NCBI GenBank assembly: GCA_947374445.1
Contig: CANCBY010000005.1
Location: forward strand, 1 to 32,513
Length of the DNA stretch: 32,513 nt
Source of the DNA: Pseudobdellovibrionaceae bacterium
GTDB taxonomy: Bacteria > Bdellovibrionota > Bdellovibrionia > Bdellovibrionales > Bdellovibrionaceae
Direction of reading: 5' to 3'
Position numbers and translations under genes: made by a program. Under the pieces are notes generated by a model. It worked only from the letters and a program-made list of their open reading frames with translations. It was not told the origin of the DNA and searched no databases. Of the stretch, positions 1 through 9,016 are shown piece by piece. The stretch's first letter is position 1. The number at the start of each line of letters is the position of its first letter.

Positions 1-2
1 TA

Positions 3-494
3 TTTTTAGTGGCGCCCACTCTGCAAAAAGAGTTCATTCAAGATCAATTGAACGGCATTGATTTTCCGTATCTCGTGATCAAAGACGATCCTTTGGAGAT
101 GATCCACCTCACAGATTTTATTTTGGCGGCATCAGGTACTGCCACATTGATGGTGGGACTGCTTCATAAACCGATGGTTGTTATGTACAAACTAAAATGG
201 CTGACAGGTATTATTGCAAAGCTTTTAGTTCATGGAGTTAAATTCTTTGGAATTGTGAATCTTATTTTTGATCGCGAGGTTGTGCCCGAGCGCTGGCAAG
301 AAGGCGCAAGCCCTGAAGAGCTCACGCGACTGATGAACCTCTATATCAGGGACTCTGCTCATGCAGCCAAAGTCAAAGCAGATTTGTCGCAATTGGAATC
401 AGCCTTGGGGAGCCGAGGAGCCACAGCCAGGGTTGCTCAAAGTCTTGAAAAGTATTTTGCTGTGAGCGAGAAAGAAAAACTAAATGGGGTTTAA
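3..494 (+). CDS. lpxB: Lipid-A-disaccharide synthase (LpxB), C-terminal part
   Basis: Partial gene; the frame is open to the left edge, so the true start lies upstream. LpxB (GT19 family) joins UDP-2,3-diacylglucosamine to lipid X at the inner membrane to make the lipid A disaccharide. The visible part carries the family signature SGTATL followed by a PMVVMYK segment, then the usual hydrophobic stretch and a C-terminal helix rich in Glu and Ala. Its last 11 bases overlap the start of lpxK, so the two are almost certainly co-translated. The family identity is clear from the SGTATL...PMVV.Y pattern; nothing can be said about the missing N-terminal half. Confidence 0.9.
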   Translation, partial: FLVAPTLQKEFIQDQLNGIDFPYLVIKDDPLEMIHLTDFILAASGTATLMVGLLHKPMVVMYKLKWLTGIIAKLLVHGVKFFGIVNLIFDREVVPERWQEGASPEELTRLMNLYIRDSAHAAKVKADLSQLESALGSRGATARVAQSLEKYFAVSEKEKLNGV

Positions 495-1476
495 GTTTCT
501 GCTTTTACCTTTAAGTTGGCTCTATGCGGGGCTTGCGGCGGCAAAGAATTTTTTTTATGACCGGGGTCTACTCGATGGAGTCCGGGTTGATAAAAAAGTT
601 ATAAGTGTTGGCAATTTGACTATGGGTGGAACAGGTAAAACTCCCATCGTGGATTTGATTCTCACTTACCTGGAATCAAAAAATATTTCTGTAGCTTTGA
701 TTTCTAAAAACTACAAAGCTGAGGTTAAGCACACAGTCAGTGTGGATTTGACTCATGCGCACGGGGCCCGTCATTTTGGTGATGAGGCTTGGATGCTCGC
801 AAAAAAACATCTTACCACGCAAGTCTTTGTAGGGCCAAAAAAGTGGTACACACTTTGGCTTGCGGCAAAAACAACTTCTGCCACAGTGTGCGTAGTAGAC
901 GATGGGTTTCAGCACCGTCAGTTGCAAAGAGATTTAGATATTGTAATTCTAGATGCCATGGCCCCAGACGGTGAATATGAGTTGTTACCTCTTGGAAGAG
1001 CTCGTGAGTCTTGGTTGGGTCTCAATAGAGCGCAAATAGTTGTACTAACAAAGACCAATTGGGCTCTGCCTGAACACCTTGAAAAACTGAGGGCTAAAGT
1101 TCGCTGGCAATCATCAAGTGCGAAAGTGGTTGAGGCTGTCAGCAAACTAGATCTAACAGATTGTGCAGGCAAAAAAGTTATGGCTTTTGCGGGTGTTGGG
1201 CAGCCAGAGCAATTTAAAAAAATGCTTGAGGGCTCTATGGACATTCAGTTGATCGAGTTTATTGCATTTAGAGATCATCAAAAATATGGCCCCGCAGAAA
1301 TTCAGAAAATTAAAAGTGCGGCAGCAATGGCTGAGATTATTGTTACGACTGAAAAAGATTTTTCTAAACTTGATCCTGCCGATTTTTCGATTCCCTTGAA
1401 GGCGCTTTCTCTTCATACTGAGATCACTTTGGGGGCTTCGGAGTTTTATGCCACTTTGGATTCTTGTATTTGCTAA
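484..1476 (+). CDS. lpxK: Tetraacyldisaccharide 4'-kinase (LpxK)
   Basis: LpxK phosphorylates the 4' position of the lipid A disaccharide at the cytoplasmic face of the inner membrane. The 330-residue length is normal. An N-terminal hydrophobic membrane helix (about residues 3-20) is followed by the P-loop GNLTMGGTGKT at 43-53, GDEAW near 99-103 and the catalytic-loop motif DDGFQHR at 139-145. The motif that usually reads SRGYG after the P-loop is here SKNYK (about 74-78), a real divergence from the family. The ATG overlaps the end of lpxB by 11 bp, and its own end overlaps the next acyltransferase by 29 bp, so this is one operon. Identity is secure; retained kinase activity is an inference from the intact P-loop and DDGFQH. 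Confidence 0.94.
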   Translation: MGFKFLLLPLSWLYAGLAAAKNFFYDRGLLDGVRVDKKVISVGNLTMGGTGKTPIVDLILTYLESKNISVALISKNYKAEVKHTVSVDLTHAHGARHFGDEAWMLAKKHLTTQVFVGPKKWYTLWLAAKTTSATVCVVDDGFQHRQLQRDLDIVILDAMAPDGEYELLPLGRARESWLGLNRAQIVVLTKTNWALPEHLEKLRAKVRWQSSSAKVVEAVSKLDLTDCAGKKVMAFAGVGQPEQFKKMLEGSMDIQLIEFIAFRDHQKYGPAEIQKIKSAAAMAEIIVTTEKDFSKLDPADFSIPLKALSLHTEITLGASEFYATLDSCIC

Positions 1477-2329
1477 ATTTTGGGGAGTTTTAGCTTTTCT
1501 GACACCCTGGTGGCTGCGAAGGTGTTTTGGTCATTTTTTGGCTTTTCTGTGGTGGGATGTTTTTCGGCTTCGCCGGTTTACCCTGTACCGAAATCTGACA
1601 ATTGCATTTCCAGACATGCCAAAAGAGCAAAAAACAAAGATGGCTCGCGAGTCTTTAGTGCGCTTAGGAACTAATTTTATTGAGTTCTTAAGTCTGCCGA
1701 TGATTTCAAAATCTTGGATGCAAAAAAATGTCGTGTTTCATGGCTTAGAGAACTATGAAAACGCCAGAGCACAAGGCCGTGGAGTTTTCTTCTTGAGTAT
1801 GCACATGGGAAACGGCGATTTTGGCTGTGCAATGATAGCAATGAGTGGAATTCCTCTTCATTTGATTTCAAAGAAATTTAATAGTCAGCCTTTGAATAGT
1901 TTTTGGTTTGGGGTTCGTGAGTCGATGGGCACTCGTTTTATGGATCCACATGCACCCAAAACTGCATTTGAAATCTTGGGCGCATGTAAAAGGCGCGAGC
2001 CTGTCACTTTTGTTTTGGATCAATTTATGGGGCGGCCTTATGGGATTGAGTCTTTCTTTTTTGGTAAAAAGACGGGCACAGCCTATGGTCTAGCACTATT
2101 TGCAATTAAGACCAAAGCCCCTGTGGTTCCGGTTTTTACGTACCAAGATCAGGACCACAGAACTCATGTGGTCTTTGAAAAAGAGATCTCAGTCGCGGTA
2201 GATGATGGCAATCGAGATTTACAAATCCTAAAAACAACGCAAAAATACAACGAGTGGATCGAATCAGTGATTAGAAGGCATCCCGAGCAGTGGATGTGGA
2301 TTCATCGTCGTTGGAAATTGTGGGAGTAG
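1448..2329 (+). CDS. Lipid A biosynthesis acyltransferase, LpxL/HtrB family
   Basis: A member of the LpxL/LpxM (lysophospholipid acyltransferase) family, which adds a secondary acyl chain to lipid A from acyl-ACP. The 293-residue protein has an N-terminal hydrophobic anchor (about residues 4-35), the catalytic H-x4-D motif in SMHMGNGDFG (about 117-126), and the family C-terminal block HPEQWMWIHRRWK. It starts inside the 3' end of lpxK (29 bp overlap), which fits a lipid A maturation operon. The acyl length and position it uses cannot be told from sequence, so LpxL versus LpxM is left open. Downstream is a lipoprotein gene after 12 bp. Confidence 0.9.
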   Translation: MPLWILVFAKFWGVLAFLTPWWLRRCFGHFLAFLWWDVFRLRRFTLYRNLTIAFPDMPKEQKTKMARESLVRLGTNFIEFLSLPMISKSWMQKNVVFHGLENYENARAQGRGVFFLSMHMGNGDFGCAMIAMSGIPLHLISKKFNSQPLNSFWFGVRESMGTRFMDPHAPKTAFEILGACKRREPVTFVLDQFMGRPYGIESFFFGKKTGTAYGLALFAIKTKAPVVPVFTYQDQDHRTHVVFEKEISVAVDDGNRDLQILKTTQKYNEWIESVIRRHPEQWMWIHRRWKLWE

Positions 2330-2341
2330 AATCTGTCAAAA

Positions 2342-3415
2342 GTGAATGTGATGTTATTGAGAGCTCTTTTGCCAGCGACGCTGCTGATGGGGTGTTCGTC
2401 TAAGGTTTTGAAGTTTGAGAAAAAAGATCAGCAGCAAGCCAACAAAGAATTCGAGCAAGTAGTAAAGATTGAGTCCCCGGCTGAGCCTCCTCCAGGGGCT
2501 GCATTGACGGCCCCACCGGCAAACGACGCTCCGCCAGTTGTCAAAAAGGCAAATGAAAAACCAAATACAAGCGCCAAAGTAAAATCAAAAAAAGGTTCAT
2601 CGACAGCAAAAGAAAAAGCAGCAAAGACCGATCTGGCTGCGATTAAGACCCCTACACGGCGGCAGCCAGACATTGAAAGTGATTTTGGGTTTGATGGACG
2701 TAGGCCGTTGAAAGATCCATTCCGTGTGGGTGAAAAAATCACTCACAGAGTCCATTACTTTAAAGTTTCAGCAGGACAGTTGAGCTTTGAGGTTAAGCCG
2801 TTTGTATTTGTGAACGGAAGAAAGTCTTATAACTTTAGAACTTCTGTGGTGACCAGTTCCTTATTTTCAAGTTTCTATACGGCCGATGATTTTTCGGAAA
2901 CTTTAGTGGATTATGAAAATCTCACGCCGAGTGTGTTTACGTTGCATGTTCAAGAATCAGCGCAGCTCAAGGAGGCCAAGTCATTTTTTGATTTTGAAAA
3001 GCGCAAAGCCCTTTATTGGGAGACTAAAGTCACAGAAAAAAGCGGCAAAGAAGAAAAGCGTCAAGAGTGGGAGCTAGAGGATTATTCTCAAAATGTCTTC
3101 AGCGCGGCATATTACATGCGAAACTTTCAGTGGAAAGTGGGAGAAGAGAACCTCTTTCGTGTTGCTGATGACGGAGAAAATATCACCTTCAGAGGCAAGG
3201 CGATCCGCAAAGAAAAAATCGAGACTGAAGTCGGGTCGTTTGATGCTATTGTCATTAAGCCTGAGTTTGAGATCAAGGGCGTGTTTAAACCCGTGGGTGA
3301 TATCTATTTTTGGTTGAGCGACGATGATCGCAAGTACATTCTTAAAATTGAGTCTAAAATTAAAATCGGGACTGTGGTCTCGGAAATCATCGATCTGGTC
3401 CCTGGTCAGCCCTAG
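2342..3415 (+). CDS. DUF3108 lipoprotein, envelope-associated
   Basis: The protein begins with a short hydrophobic signal followed by a lipobox (LLMGC), so it is predicted to be a lipoprotein. Start choice is GTG at 2342; an in-frame ATG at 2351 is an equally good candidate and places the lipobox Cys at residue 15. Residues from about 25 to 115 are a low-complexity linker rich in Pro, Ala, Lys and Glu. The rest, from about residue 125 (DPFRVGEKITH) to the end, matches the DUF3108 pattern, a beta-rich domain found in Gram-negative periplasmic or outer-membrane proteins. The exact role is unknown. Its place between lipid A enzymes and LPS glycosyltransferases suggests an envelope role. Confidence 0.75.
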   Translation: MNVMLLRALLPATLLMGCSSKVLKFEKKDQQQANKEFEQVVKIESPAEPPPGAALTAPPANDAPPVVKKANEKPNTSAKVKSKKGSSTAKEKAAKTDLAAIKTPTRRQPDIESDFGFDGRRPLKDPFRVGEKITHRVHYFKVSAGQLSFEVKPFVFVNGRKSYNFRTSVVTSSLFSSFYTADDFSETLVDYENLTPSVFTLHVQESAQLKEAKSFFDFEKRKALYWETKVTEKSGKEEKRQEWELEDYSQNVFSAAYYMRNFQWKVGEENLFRVADDGENITFRGKAIRKEKIETEVGSFDAIVIKPEFEIKGVFKPVGDIYFWLSDDDRKYILKIESKIKIGTVVSEIIDLVPGQP

Positions 3416-3433
3416 TTTTTGCTAGAATAGGGC

Positions 3434-4603
3434 ATGGCCGAAATACATTGCAGACATTTTAATGGCTATAAGCCTTGTGGCAAATCCGAAGCATGCAATG
3501 CTGAGTGCAAGCATTTAGACAAACCTCAAGTTTCAATCTTACTAATTCATCTGGGTGCAATCGGAGCTGTTGTTCGCAGCACAAGTTTACTAAAACCCAT
3601 CAAGAGAAAATATCCGAGTTCAAAAATCACTTGGGTGACAGATACTCCGGCTCATCGCTTGCTCGAGGGACATCCGCTGATTGATCGTGTATTGACGACA
3701 TCTCTTGAAGATCAATTAGTGCTAAGAGCACTTAGCTTTGATGTCGGATATGTTGTCGACAAGTCGCTCAAGGCTGCAGGTGTGATGGCATTGACGAACT
3801 GTGACCTAAAGTTTGGATTCAAGGTCGACTCCTTGTCGGGTTCTATCGTTCCAGCAACTTCAGCTGCAGAGGAACTTTGGTCATTAGGTCTTTCGAATCA
3901 TAAAAAGTTTTATGTGAACAAAAAGCCTGAGACACAGTTGTTAGTCGAAGCTTTGGAGTTGGGTTCTTATCAGGCGGATGACTATGATCTGCCGCTATCG
4001 AAATCTGAATTGCAAGCATCTTTGCTACGCAAGAGTCGGTGGCAAAAAAACTCTTCGCAGATTAATATAGGCTTTAATACAGGATGTGCTGATGTTATTC
4101 CTGCCAAAAAATGGACGGTGGAATATCATCGAGAACTGATTCAAGATCTTCGACTTAAAGGCTTTCAGAATTTGGTACTTTTGGGTGGGCCCGAGGACAC
4201 GCTTCGCAATTCTCAAATTGCTGAAGGTTTGAATGTTGAGAGCTCGCCGACACAACAAGGTCTTCGCGATGGCTTAATCAGTATCAACGCTTGCGATCTA
4301 ATTATCACAGGTGACAGCTTGGGCATGCATATGTCTATTGCCATGAAGAAGCACGTCATTGCTTGGTTTGGACCGACATGCGCTCACGAGATAGAACTTT
4401 ATGGGCGAGGGGTGGCACTCAAGGCCGAGATGGGCTGTTCTCCGTGCTGGAAGAGAACTTGTGAAAAAAATGTGATGTGCTACGATCAGATTGGAATTGA
4501 GAAGGTCATAGCCGCTGTTCATCAAGGTGTGAGAGAATGTCAGAAAAATCAACAAGCAAAATCCTCTACATCCAAACAGCTTTTCTCGGAGACCTCTGCT
4601 TAG
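3434..4603 (+). CDS. GT9-family (heptosyltransferase-like) glycosyltransferase with Cys-rich N-terminus
   Basis: A glycosyltransferase family 9 protein, the family of ADP-heptose:LPS heptosyltransferases (WaaC/WaaF/WaaQ), which act on LPS core at the inner face of the inner membrane. Visible hallmarks are the N-lobe start ILLIHLGAIGAVVRSTSLL (about 35-53), the WVTDTPAHRLL strand, and the C-lobe donor site ITGDSLGMHMSIAMKKHVIAWFG (split over about 290-312). Near the end is the common four-Cys pattern CSPC...C...C. Unusually, the N-terminus adds a separate Cys/His cluster, C6-C15-C21-C25-H27, before the fold begins. The acceptor sugar cannot be assigned. It overlaps the next GT9 gene by 67 bp. 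Confidence 0.85.
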   Translation: MAEIHCRHFNGYKPCGKSEACNAECKHLDKPQVSILLIHLGAIGAVVRSTSLLKPIKRKYPSSKITWVTDTPAHRLLEGHPLIDRVLTTSLEDQLVLRALSFDVGYVVDKSLKAAGVMALTNCDLKFGFKVDSLSGSIVPATSAAEELWSLGLSNHKKFYVNKKPETQLLVEALELGSYQADDYDLPLSKSELQASLLRKSRWQKNSSQINIGFNTGCADVIPAKKWTVEYHRELIQDLRLKGFQNLVLLGGPEDTLRNSQIAEGLNVESSPTQQGLRDGLISINACDLIITGDSLGMHMSIAMKKHVIAWFGPTCAHEIELYGRGVALKAEMGCSPCWKRTCEKNVMCYDQIGIEKVIAAVHQGVRECQKNQQAKSSTSKQLFSETSA

Positions 4604-5628
4604 CAGTTCCTACTTTAAAGCGCCTAAGACTGCTTCGTCCCGAGGCAGAAATTATACTCGTATGCCGCGAGGGACTGGGCGACTTTTTTAAAAAAATAAA
4701 TCTGGTGGACCGGCCTTACGAAATTAAAAAAGGCGATTCTTCATCCTACGAAAAAGTATTGTTGCAGATTCAGAATTTTGAATTCGAATGGGTTTTGTGT
4801 CCCCACGAGTCTTGGACTTCGGCGTGGTTTCAAAAAGGCATCAAGGCTCAGCACAAAATCTCATTTTCTCAGTGGTGGAACTTTCTATTTTTTACCGATC
4901 GTATTTCGATGCCAAGTTATTTGCCGGCAGCGCTGAGACAGATGAGCTTGCTTGGTCTTGTCGACAAGGAGCTGGACTCTTTGATTGAGGGCTATACAGG
5001 TGTAATAGAAGATACCAAGGGGCTTATTCAAGTTCCAAAATGGTCTTCGATGTCTCTTGATTTGGATGTCTTATCTGAGGAATTTAAAAAAGTTCAAAAT
5101 AAATTTGATCTTCAGGCCCAGTGTATCGCCATTTTTCCAGGAAGCACCTGGGAGACAAAAAAATGGATGGAGCAGGGCTTTGTTGAGTCCGCTCATTATT
5201 TTGAATCTCAAGGGTTTCAAGTTTTGTTTTTAGGAACTCAGGGAGAAAAAGATCTTTGTGAAAGATTGTCCCAGCAGACTCAGAGCAGAAAGAACTTAGC
5301 AGGCCAGAGCGCACTTTTTGAAACTCTTGCGATTCTTGCTAGTGCCAAGCTGGTTATTTGCAATGACAGCGGAGGCCAACATCTTGCAAGTTTGGTCGCG
5401 GCGCCAACGCTCAGTATTTTTGGCCCAACAGTTTTAAGCCAGGGTTTTCGACCTTGGAATAAGAAATCTTTAGTGGCTGAGGTTGACGGTTTGAAGTGTC
5501 GTCCCTGCGGCCGTCATGGCCATAAAAAATGTCCATTAGGCACTCACGATTGCATGAAGCTATTGAAGTCCAGTCAGGTGATTGAAAAAGCCAAGCAATT
5601 GCTCAGTCTAAATAGTCCTTCACATTGA
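4537..5628 (+). CDS. GT9-family heptosyltransferase (WaaF-like)
   Basis: A second GT9 enzyme. It opens with ILYIQTAFLGDLCLAVPTL (about 9-27), which is the typical heptosyltransferase acceptor-side motif with its catalytic Asp in GDL. The donor-side half shows IAIFPGSTWETKKW (about 197-210) and ICNDSGGQHLASLVAAPTLSIFGPT, the canonical ADP-heptose binding region. It ends with the C-terminal Cys cluster CRPCG...C...C. The only usable start, ATG at 4537, lies 67 bp inside the upstream GT9 gene and is preceded by GAGAG, so the two are translationally linked. The gene's 3' end overlaps the convergent response-regulator gene by 26 bp. It likely adds a core sugar; the heptose step is not assignable. 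Confidence 0.88.
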   Translation: MSEKSTSKILYIQTAFLGDLCLAVPTLKRLRLLRPEAEIILVCREGLGDFFKKINLVDRPYEIKKGDSSSYEKVLLQIQNFEFEWVLCPHESWTSAWFQKGIKAQHKISFSQWWNFLFFTDRISMPSYLPAALRQMSLLGLVDKELDSLIEGYTGVIEDTKGLIQVPKWSSMSLDLDVLSEEFKKVQNKFDLQAQCIAIFPGSTWETKKWMEQGFVESAHYFESQGFQVLFLGTQGEKDLCERLSQQTQSRKNLAGQSALFETLAILASAKLVICNDSGGQHLASLVAAPTLSIFGPTVLSQGFRPWNKKSLVAEVDGLKCRPCGRHGHKKCPLGTHDCMKLLKSSQVIEKAKQLLSLNSPSH

Positions 5629-7045
5629 TACCATACTTTTTAATTTTTCGGAGCAAAGTGTTCTTAGGAATATTTGCATGAGCGACGGTCTGATTGATGC
5701 GCCCATGATTGGCTTTTAGCGCACTGATAATAAAATCCTTTTCGCTCTGTTCGCGAAATAAATCATAGTCTAAGGCAGATGCAGTGCTAGGCGTTTTTTC
5801 TCTTTGATTGAGGCTGTTCGGGGGAACAGGCGCTGGCGACTTGGAGCCCCTGACGCTCTCAGGAAGACTTTCAGCATTAATAACAGAAGTAGTTTCAACA
5901 ATGAAAGAGCGCTCGATCACGTTTTCGAGTTCACGAATATTGCCGGGCCATCGATAGGATTTCAATAGATCCAAGGCCGCAGATGAGACTTTTGTAATAT
6001 CGCGGTCCATTTGGCGATTGAATTTTTTAATGAAGTACTGGACGAGGTCCGGAATATCGTCTTTTCTGTCGCGCAAAGAAGGTAAAAATAATGGCATAAC
6101 ATTCAAGCGATAGAAAAGGTCTTCGCGAAACTGTCCATCTTCGATCATTTTTTCGAGATTTCTATTGGTAGCAGCGATAATTCTAGCATTAGTTTTAACT
6201 TCGCGACTGCTGCCAACAGGAGTAAATTTTTTCTCTTGAAGTACACGCAAGAGTTTGACTTGCATTTCAGGCTTGAGCTCACCGATTTCATCTAAGAAAA
6301 GAGTTCCGTTATTGGCCAGTTGAAAGCGTCCGATTTTGCGTTCATTAGCTCCGGTGAAGGCACCTTTCTCATGTCCAAAGAATTCACTTTCCATGAGCGC
6401 TTCCGGAATTGCACCACAATTCACGGCGATCAATTGCCCCTCTTTTTTTGGCGAGTTGTAATGAATCGCTTTGGCCACGAGTTCTTTGCCAGTGCCATTT
6501 TCTCCACGAATGAGAACTGTCGTATCGACTTTGCACAGACGATAAATAAGATTAAAAATCTCTTTCATTTTTGAAGAGTTGCCAACAAAGTCGCTGTCCA
6601 GATCATCATCGAAAATAGGATTTGAGAGCGCGAGGCTCGAGACCAAGGCTCTGGCATCAATTGCTTTTTTAACAATTTGCGAAAGTTTTGCTGGCTGCAC
6701 AGGTTTCTCAATATAGTCATAGGCGCCGTCTTTAATAGCTATAACTGCGTCGTTGAGATTGCTATGCGCTGTCATCATGACCACAAAAGTTCGCGGCTCA
6801 TTTTCTTTGATCAAACGAAGTGCTTCGAGACCACCAAGCTCAGGCATGCGCACATCCATCAATATCAAGTCAAAAGACTGTGGTGCTGGGCCAGATAGTT
6901 TTGCTAAAGCTTCTCGGCCAGAGGCGGCTTCAGATATGGTGAAGTCAAAGTCTGATAGATTAGATTTTAAAATCGATATAACAGTTTTTCGCAGTTCAGG
7001 TTCGTCATCGACAATCAATACAGAAATATTATTTGTATTACTCAT
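5603..7045 (-). CDS. Sigma-54-dependent response regulator (NtrC family)
   Basis: A three-domain transcription activator of 480 residues. The receiver domain (about 7-125) has acidic D13/D14, phospho-acceptor D64 (in LILMDVRMPE) and the expected Lys in YIEKP. The AAA+ sigma-54 domain (about 150-385) has Walker A GENGTGKE at 181-188 and the sigma-54 loop GAFTGA at 228-233. The C-terminal Fis-type helix-turn-helix is about 435-475. Its ATG overlaps the stop of the upstream CHASE2 kinase by 4 bp (ATGA), so the kinase is its likely partner. Phosphorylation would drive activation of sigma-54 promoters; the targets are unknown, and no clear sigma-54 site was seen in the window. Confidence 0.93.
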   Translation of the reverse strand: MSNTNNISVLIVDDEPELRKTVISILKSNLSDFDFTISEAASGREALAKLSGPAPQSFDLILMDVRMPELGGLEALRLIKENEPRTFVVMMTAHSNLNDAVIAIKDGAYDYIEKPVQPAKLSQIVKKAIDARALVSSLALSNPIFDDDLDSDFVGNSSKMKEIFNLIYRLCKVDTTVLIRGENGTGKELVAKAIHYNSPKKEGQLIAVNCGAIPEALMESEFFGHEKGAFTGANERKIGRFQLANNGTLFLDEIGELKPEMQVKLLRVLQEKKFTPVGSSREVKTNARIIAATNRNLEKMIEDGQFREDLFYRLNVMPLFLPSLRDRKDDIPDLVQYFIKKFNRQMDRDITKVSSAALDLLKSYRWPGNIRELENVIERSFIVETTSVINAESLPESVRGSKSPAPVPPNSLNQREKTPSTASALDYDLFREQSEKDFIISALKANHGRINQTVAHANIPKNTLLRKIKKYGINVKDYLD

Positions 7046-8946
7046 ATGTTGGGCTCACTTTCTAGAGGCAACGAGAACCCGATGCGGGTTCCCTGATGGA
7101 GCTGGCTTTCAAGATGAACCGAACCACCATGAAGCTCAATAAAATATTTGACCAAATAGAGACCAAGACCGGTCCCTTTGCTTTTTAGATCCTGTTCTTT
7201 GCCACGCACAAACTTTTGCCAAATTGTTGCGATCTCATCGGGGCTAATGCCCTCACCGGTATCTTGGATTTCGACATCGACTCGATCGTCGTACTCATGG
7301 GTGCGAACCCAGATTTTACCATTGCGATGTGAGTATTTTATGGCATTTTCGATCAAATTGATGAGAACTTCACGGATGAGAGTCGTGTCCGCTTCTATCG
7401 AAAAAATAGGAACTGTCTCAACAATGAGCACAAGATTTTTTTCATTTGCGAGGCTGTTTAGGCTAGCAACCGCTTCATCGACAAGTTGATTGATATCGCA
7501 GATTTCTCTGTGGATGCGAAAATCACGAGACTCAACCTTAAGGACCTTCAGAATGGATTGAATGTAACGATGAAGTTCATCTGAGGACTGTCGAAGTGAG
7601 CGCAGGTCTTGATCTATTTCGGTGTTTTGATTTTGCAACGCCAACCGGTCGACAATCGATTGAATTTTTGCAATCGGTGTTTTTAAATCATGGCTGATGA
7701 GAGACACAAAATTATTTTTTAATTGTTCGAGTTCATCTAAGTAAAGACGCTCCTGCCGCAGTTGCCAGCTCTGCCGCTCAAGCACACTTGCTTGATGACC
7801 AATAAAAATAATCCAGGTTACGACGATCATGACAATAGGTGATTCAAGTGGTAGCCAAAGGTACCAAGAGTCAAAAACCCAAAGCGACAAGGCGCTTGTC
7901 AATAATATGACCCAAAGTAAAAGTGTGACTGCGATGGATTGCGGGTATTTATGAATAATGAAAAGAGCTAACAACAAATAGACCAAAAGGAGCAGGGCGT
8001 AGGCCAAATAAGGGGCTCGATGCACCCAACGGTTTTGCAAAATATTATCGGCGATCTGAGCCATGATAAGAGCGCGTGATTGGAGGCCAAGGGGAGTCTG
8101 GTACTGATGACTAGCGAGTCCTTCGACACCAATAAAAATAATTTTATTTTTGAATGTTTCTGCAGAGACCCTGCCACTGATAACATCGCTAGCGAGAAAT
8201 TGAGAAAAAGCTCTGGCGCCACCACGATAATTTATTATTCGAGTCGAAGGCTCTGTTTGATTTTTTTGTTCGATAGATTTTTCGACGATTTTTTCCGTTA
8301 GATGGGTGGGCTCGTTCTCTGAGAAATGAAAGCGTCTGATGACTCCATCCTCGTCTTTTATTAAGTCAGATGTTCCTATGTTTGAAGCCTGTGAGTTTGC
8401 AAAAATTGGCAGGGCTGGATGTTCTTGACCAGCTACAGGGTAGGCCCAAAAAATTTTAGAATTTGAAAAAACCGAATTGCTGTATTCGTTATTTGAGCGT
8501 CGAGCGCTCCCCTCAGGAAAGTGCAAAGTTACACCGATAAATTTTGGATTTTGTTTGAGGAGGTTTTCAAAAAGTTTTTGCCAAAGACTTTCATTCCACA
8601 TCAAGCTTTCGCTGAGTTCCATTTCGCTGAGCGGTCTTTTGTTTTTGATCAGTCGAGTGCTGTCGTCAGCCTTGAGATTGATAATGACAATCTCCGAACT
8701 GGTGGTTTGTTCTCCGCGAGCCTGCATTCGAGTGTCGTAGGTGTTGACTTCGTCCGTGCTTAAAACCAAGCAGCCAATCAGCCAGCAAATCAATACGCGA
8801 GCCGTAGGCCCACGCATTCGGAGCACACGATTTAAAAGCCATTTTGCGCGCCACATTAATTGGCTGCGAGCTTCATTTTTTTGAGACAGAGCTTTCATTT
8901 GGGCACCTTGCCGCACCATATCAATCGAGGCTAATAATTCAAGCAT
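7042..8946 (-). CDS. CHASE2-domain sensor histidine kinase
   Basis: A membrane sensor kinase. The N-terminal transmembrane helix (about 51-62, VLICWLIGCLVL) leads into an extracytoplasmic CHASE2 domain starting at YDTRMQARGEQ and running to about 300. Three closely packed membrane helices follow (about 312-385), then a HisKA dimerisation domain with the H-box SLISHDLKTP, phospho-acceptor H419. The HATPase domain follows, with NLIENAIKYS, DTGEGI and GTGLGL. The translation given starts at the first ATG; an in-frame ATG at 8898 (residue 17) is preceded by AAGGTG at good spacing and may be the true start. The signal is unknown. It is co-transcribed with the NtrC-type regulator downstream. Confidence 0.92.
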   Translation of the reverse strand: MLELLASIDMVRQGAQMKALSQKNEARSQLMWRAKWLLNRVLRMRGPTARVLICWLIGCLVLSTDEVNTYDTRMQARGEQTTSSEIVIINLKADDSTRLIKNKRPLSEMELSESLMWNESLWQKLFENLLKQNPKFIGVTLHFPEGSARRSNNEYSNSVFSNSKIFWAYPVAGQEHPALPIFANSQASNIGTSDLIKDEDGVIRRFHFSENEPTHLTEKIVEKSIEQKNQTEPSTRIINYRGGARAFSQFLASDVISGRVSAETFKNKIIFIGVEGLASHQYQTPLGLQSRALIMAQIADNILQNRWVHRAPYLAYALLLLVYLLLALFIIHKYPQSIAVTLLLWVILLTSALSLWVFDSWYLWLPLESPIVMIVVTWIIFIGHQASVLERQSWQLRQERLYLDELEQLKNNFVSLISHDLKTPIAKIQSIVDRLALQNQNTEIDQDLRSLRQSSDELHRYIQSILKVLKVESRDFRIHREICDINQLVDEAVASLNSLANEKNLVLIVETVPIFSIEADTTLIREVLINLIENAIKYSHRNGKIWVRTHEYDDRVDVEIQDTGEGISPDEIATIWQKFVRGKEQDLKSKGTGLGLYLVKYFIELHGGSVHLESQLHQGTRIGFSLPLESEPNI

Positions 8947-9016
8947 TTTTGGGGGTTAGCAATGTTTTTGGAAATCAGTTATCTTATTGGTTACCTAAAT
9001 GCGAGAGGCTTTGAAT

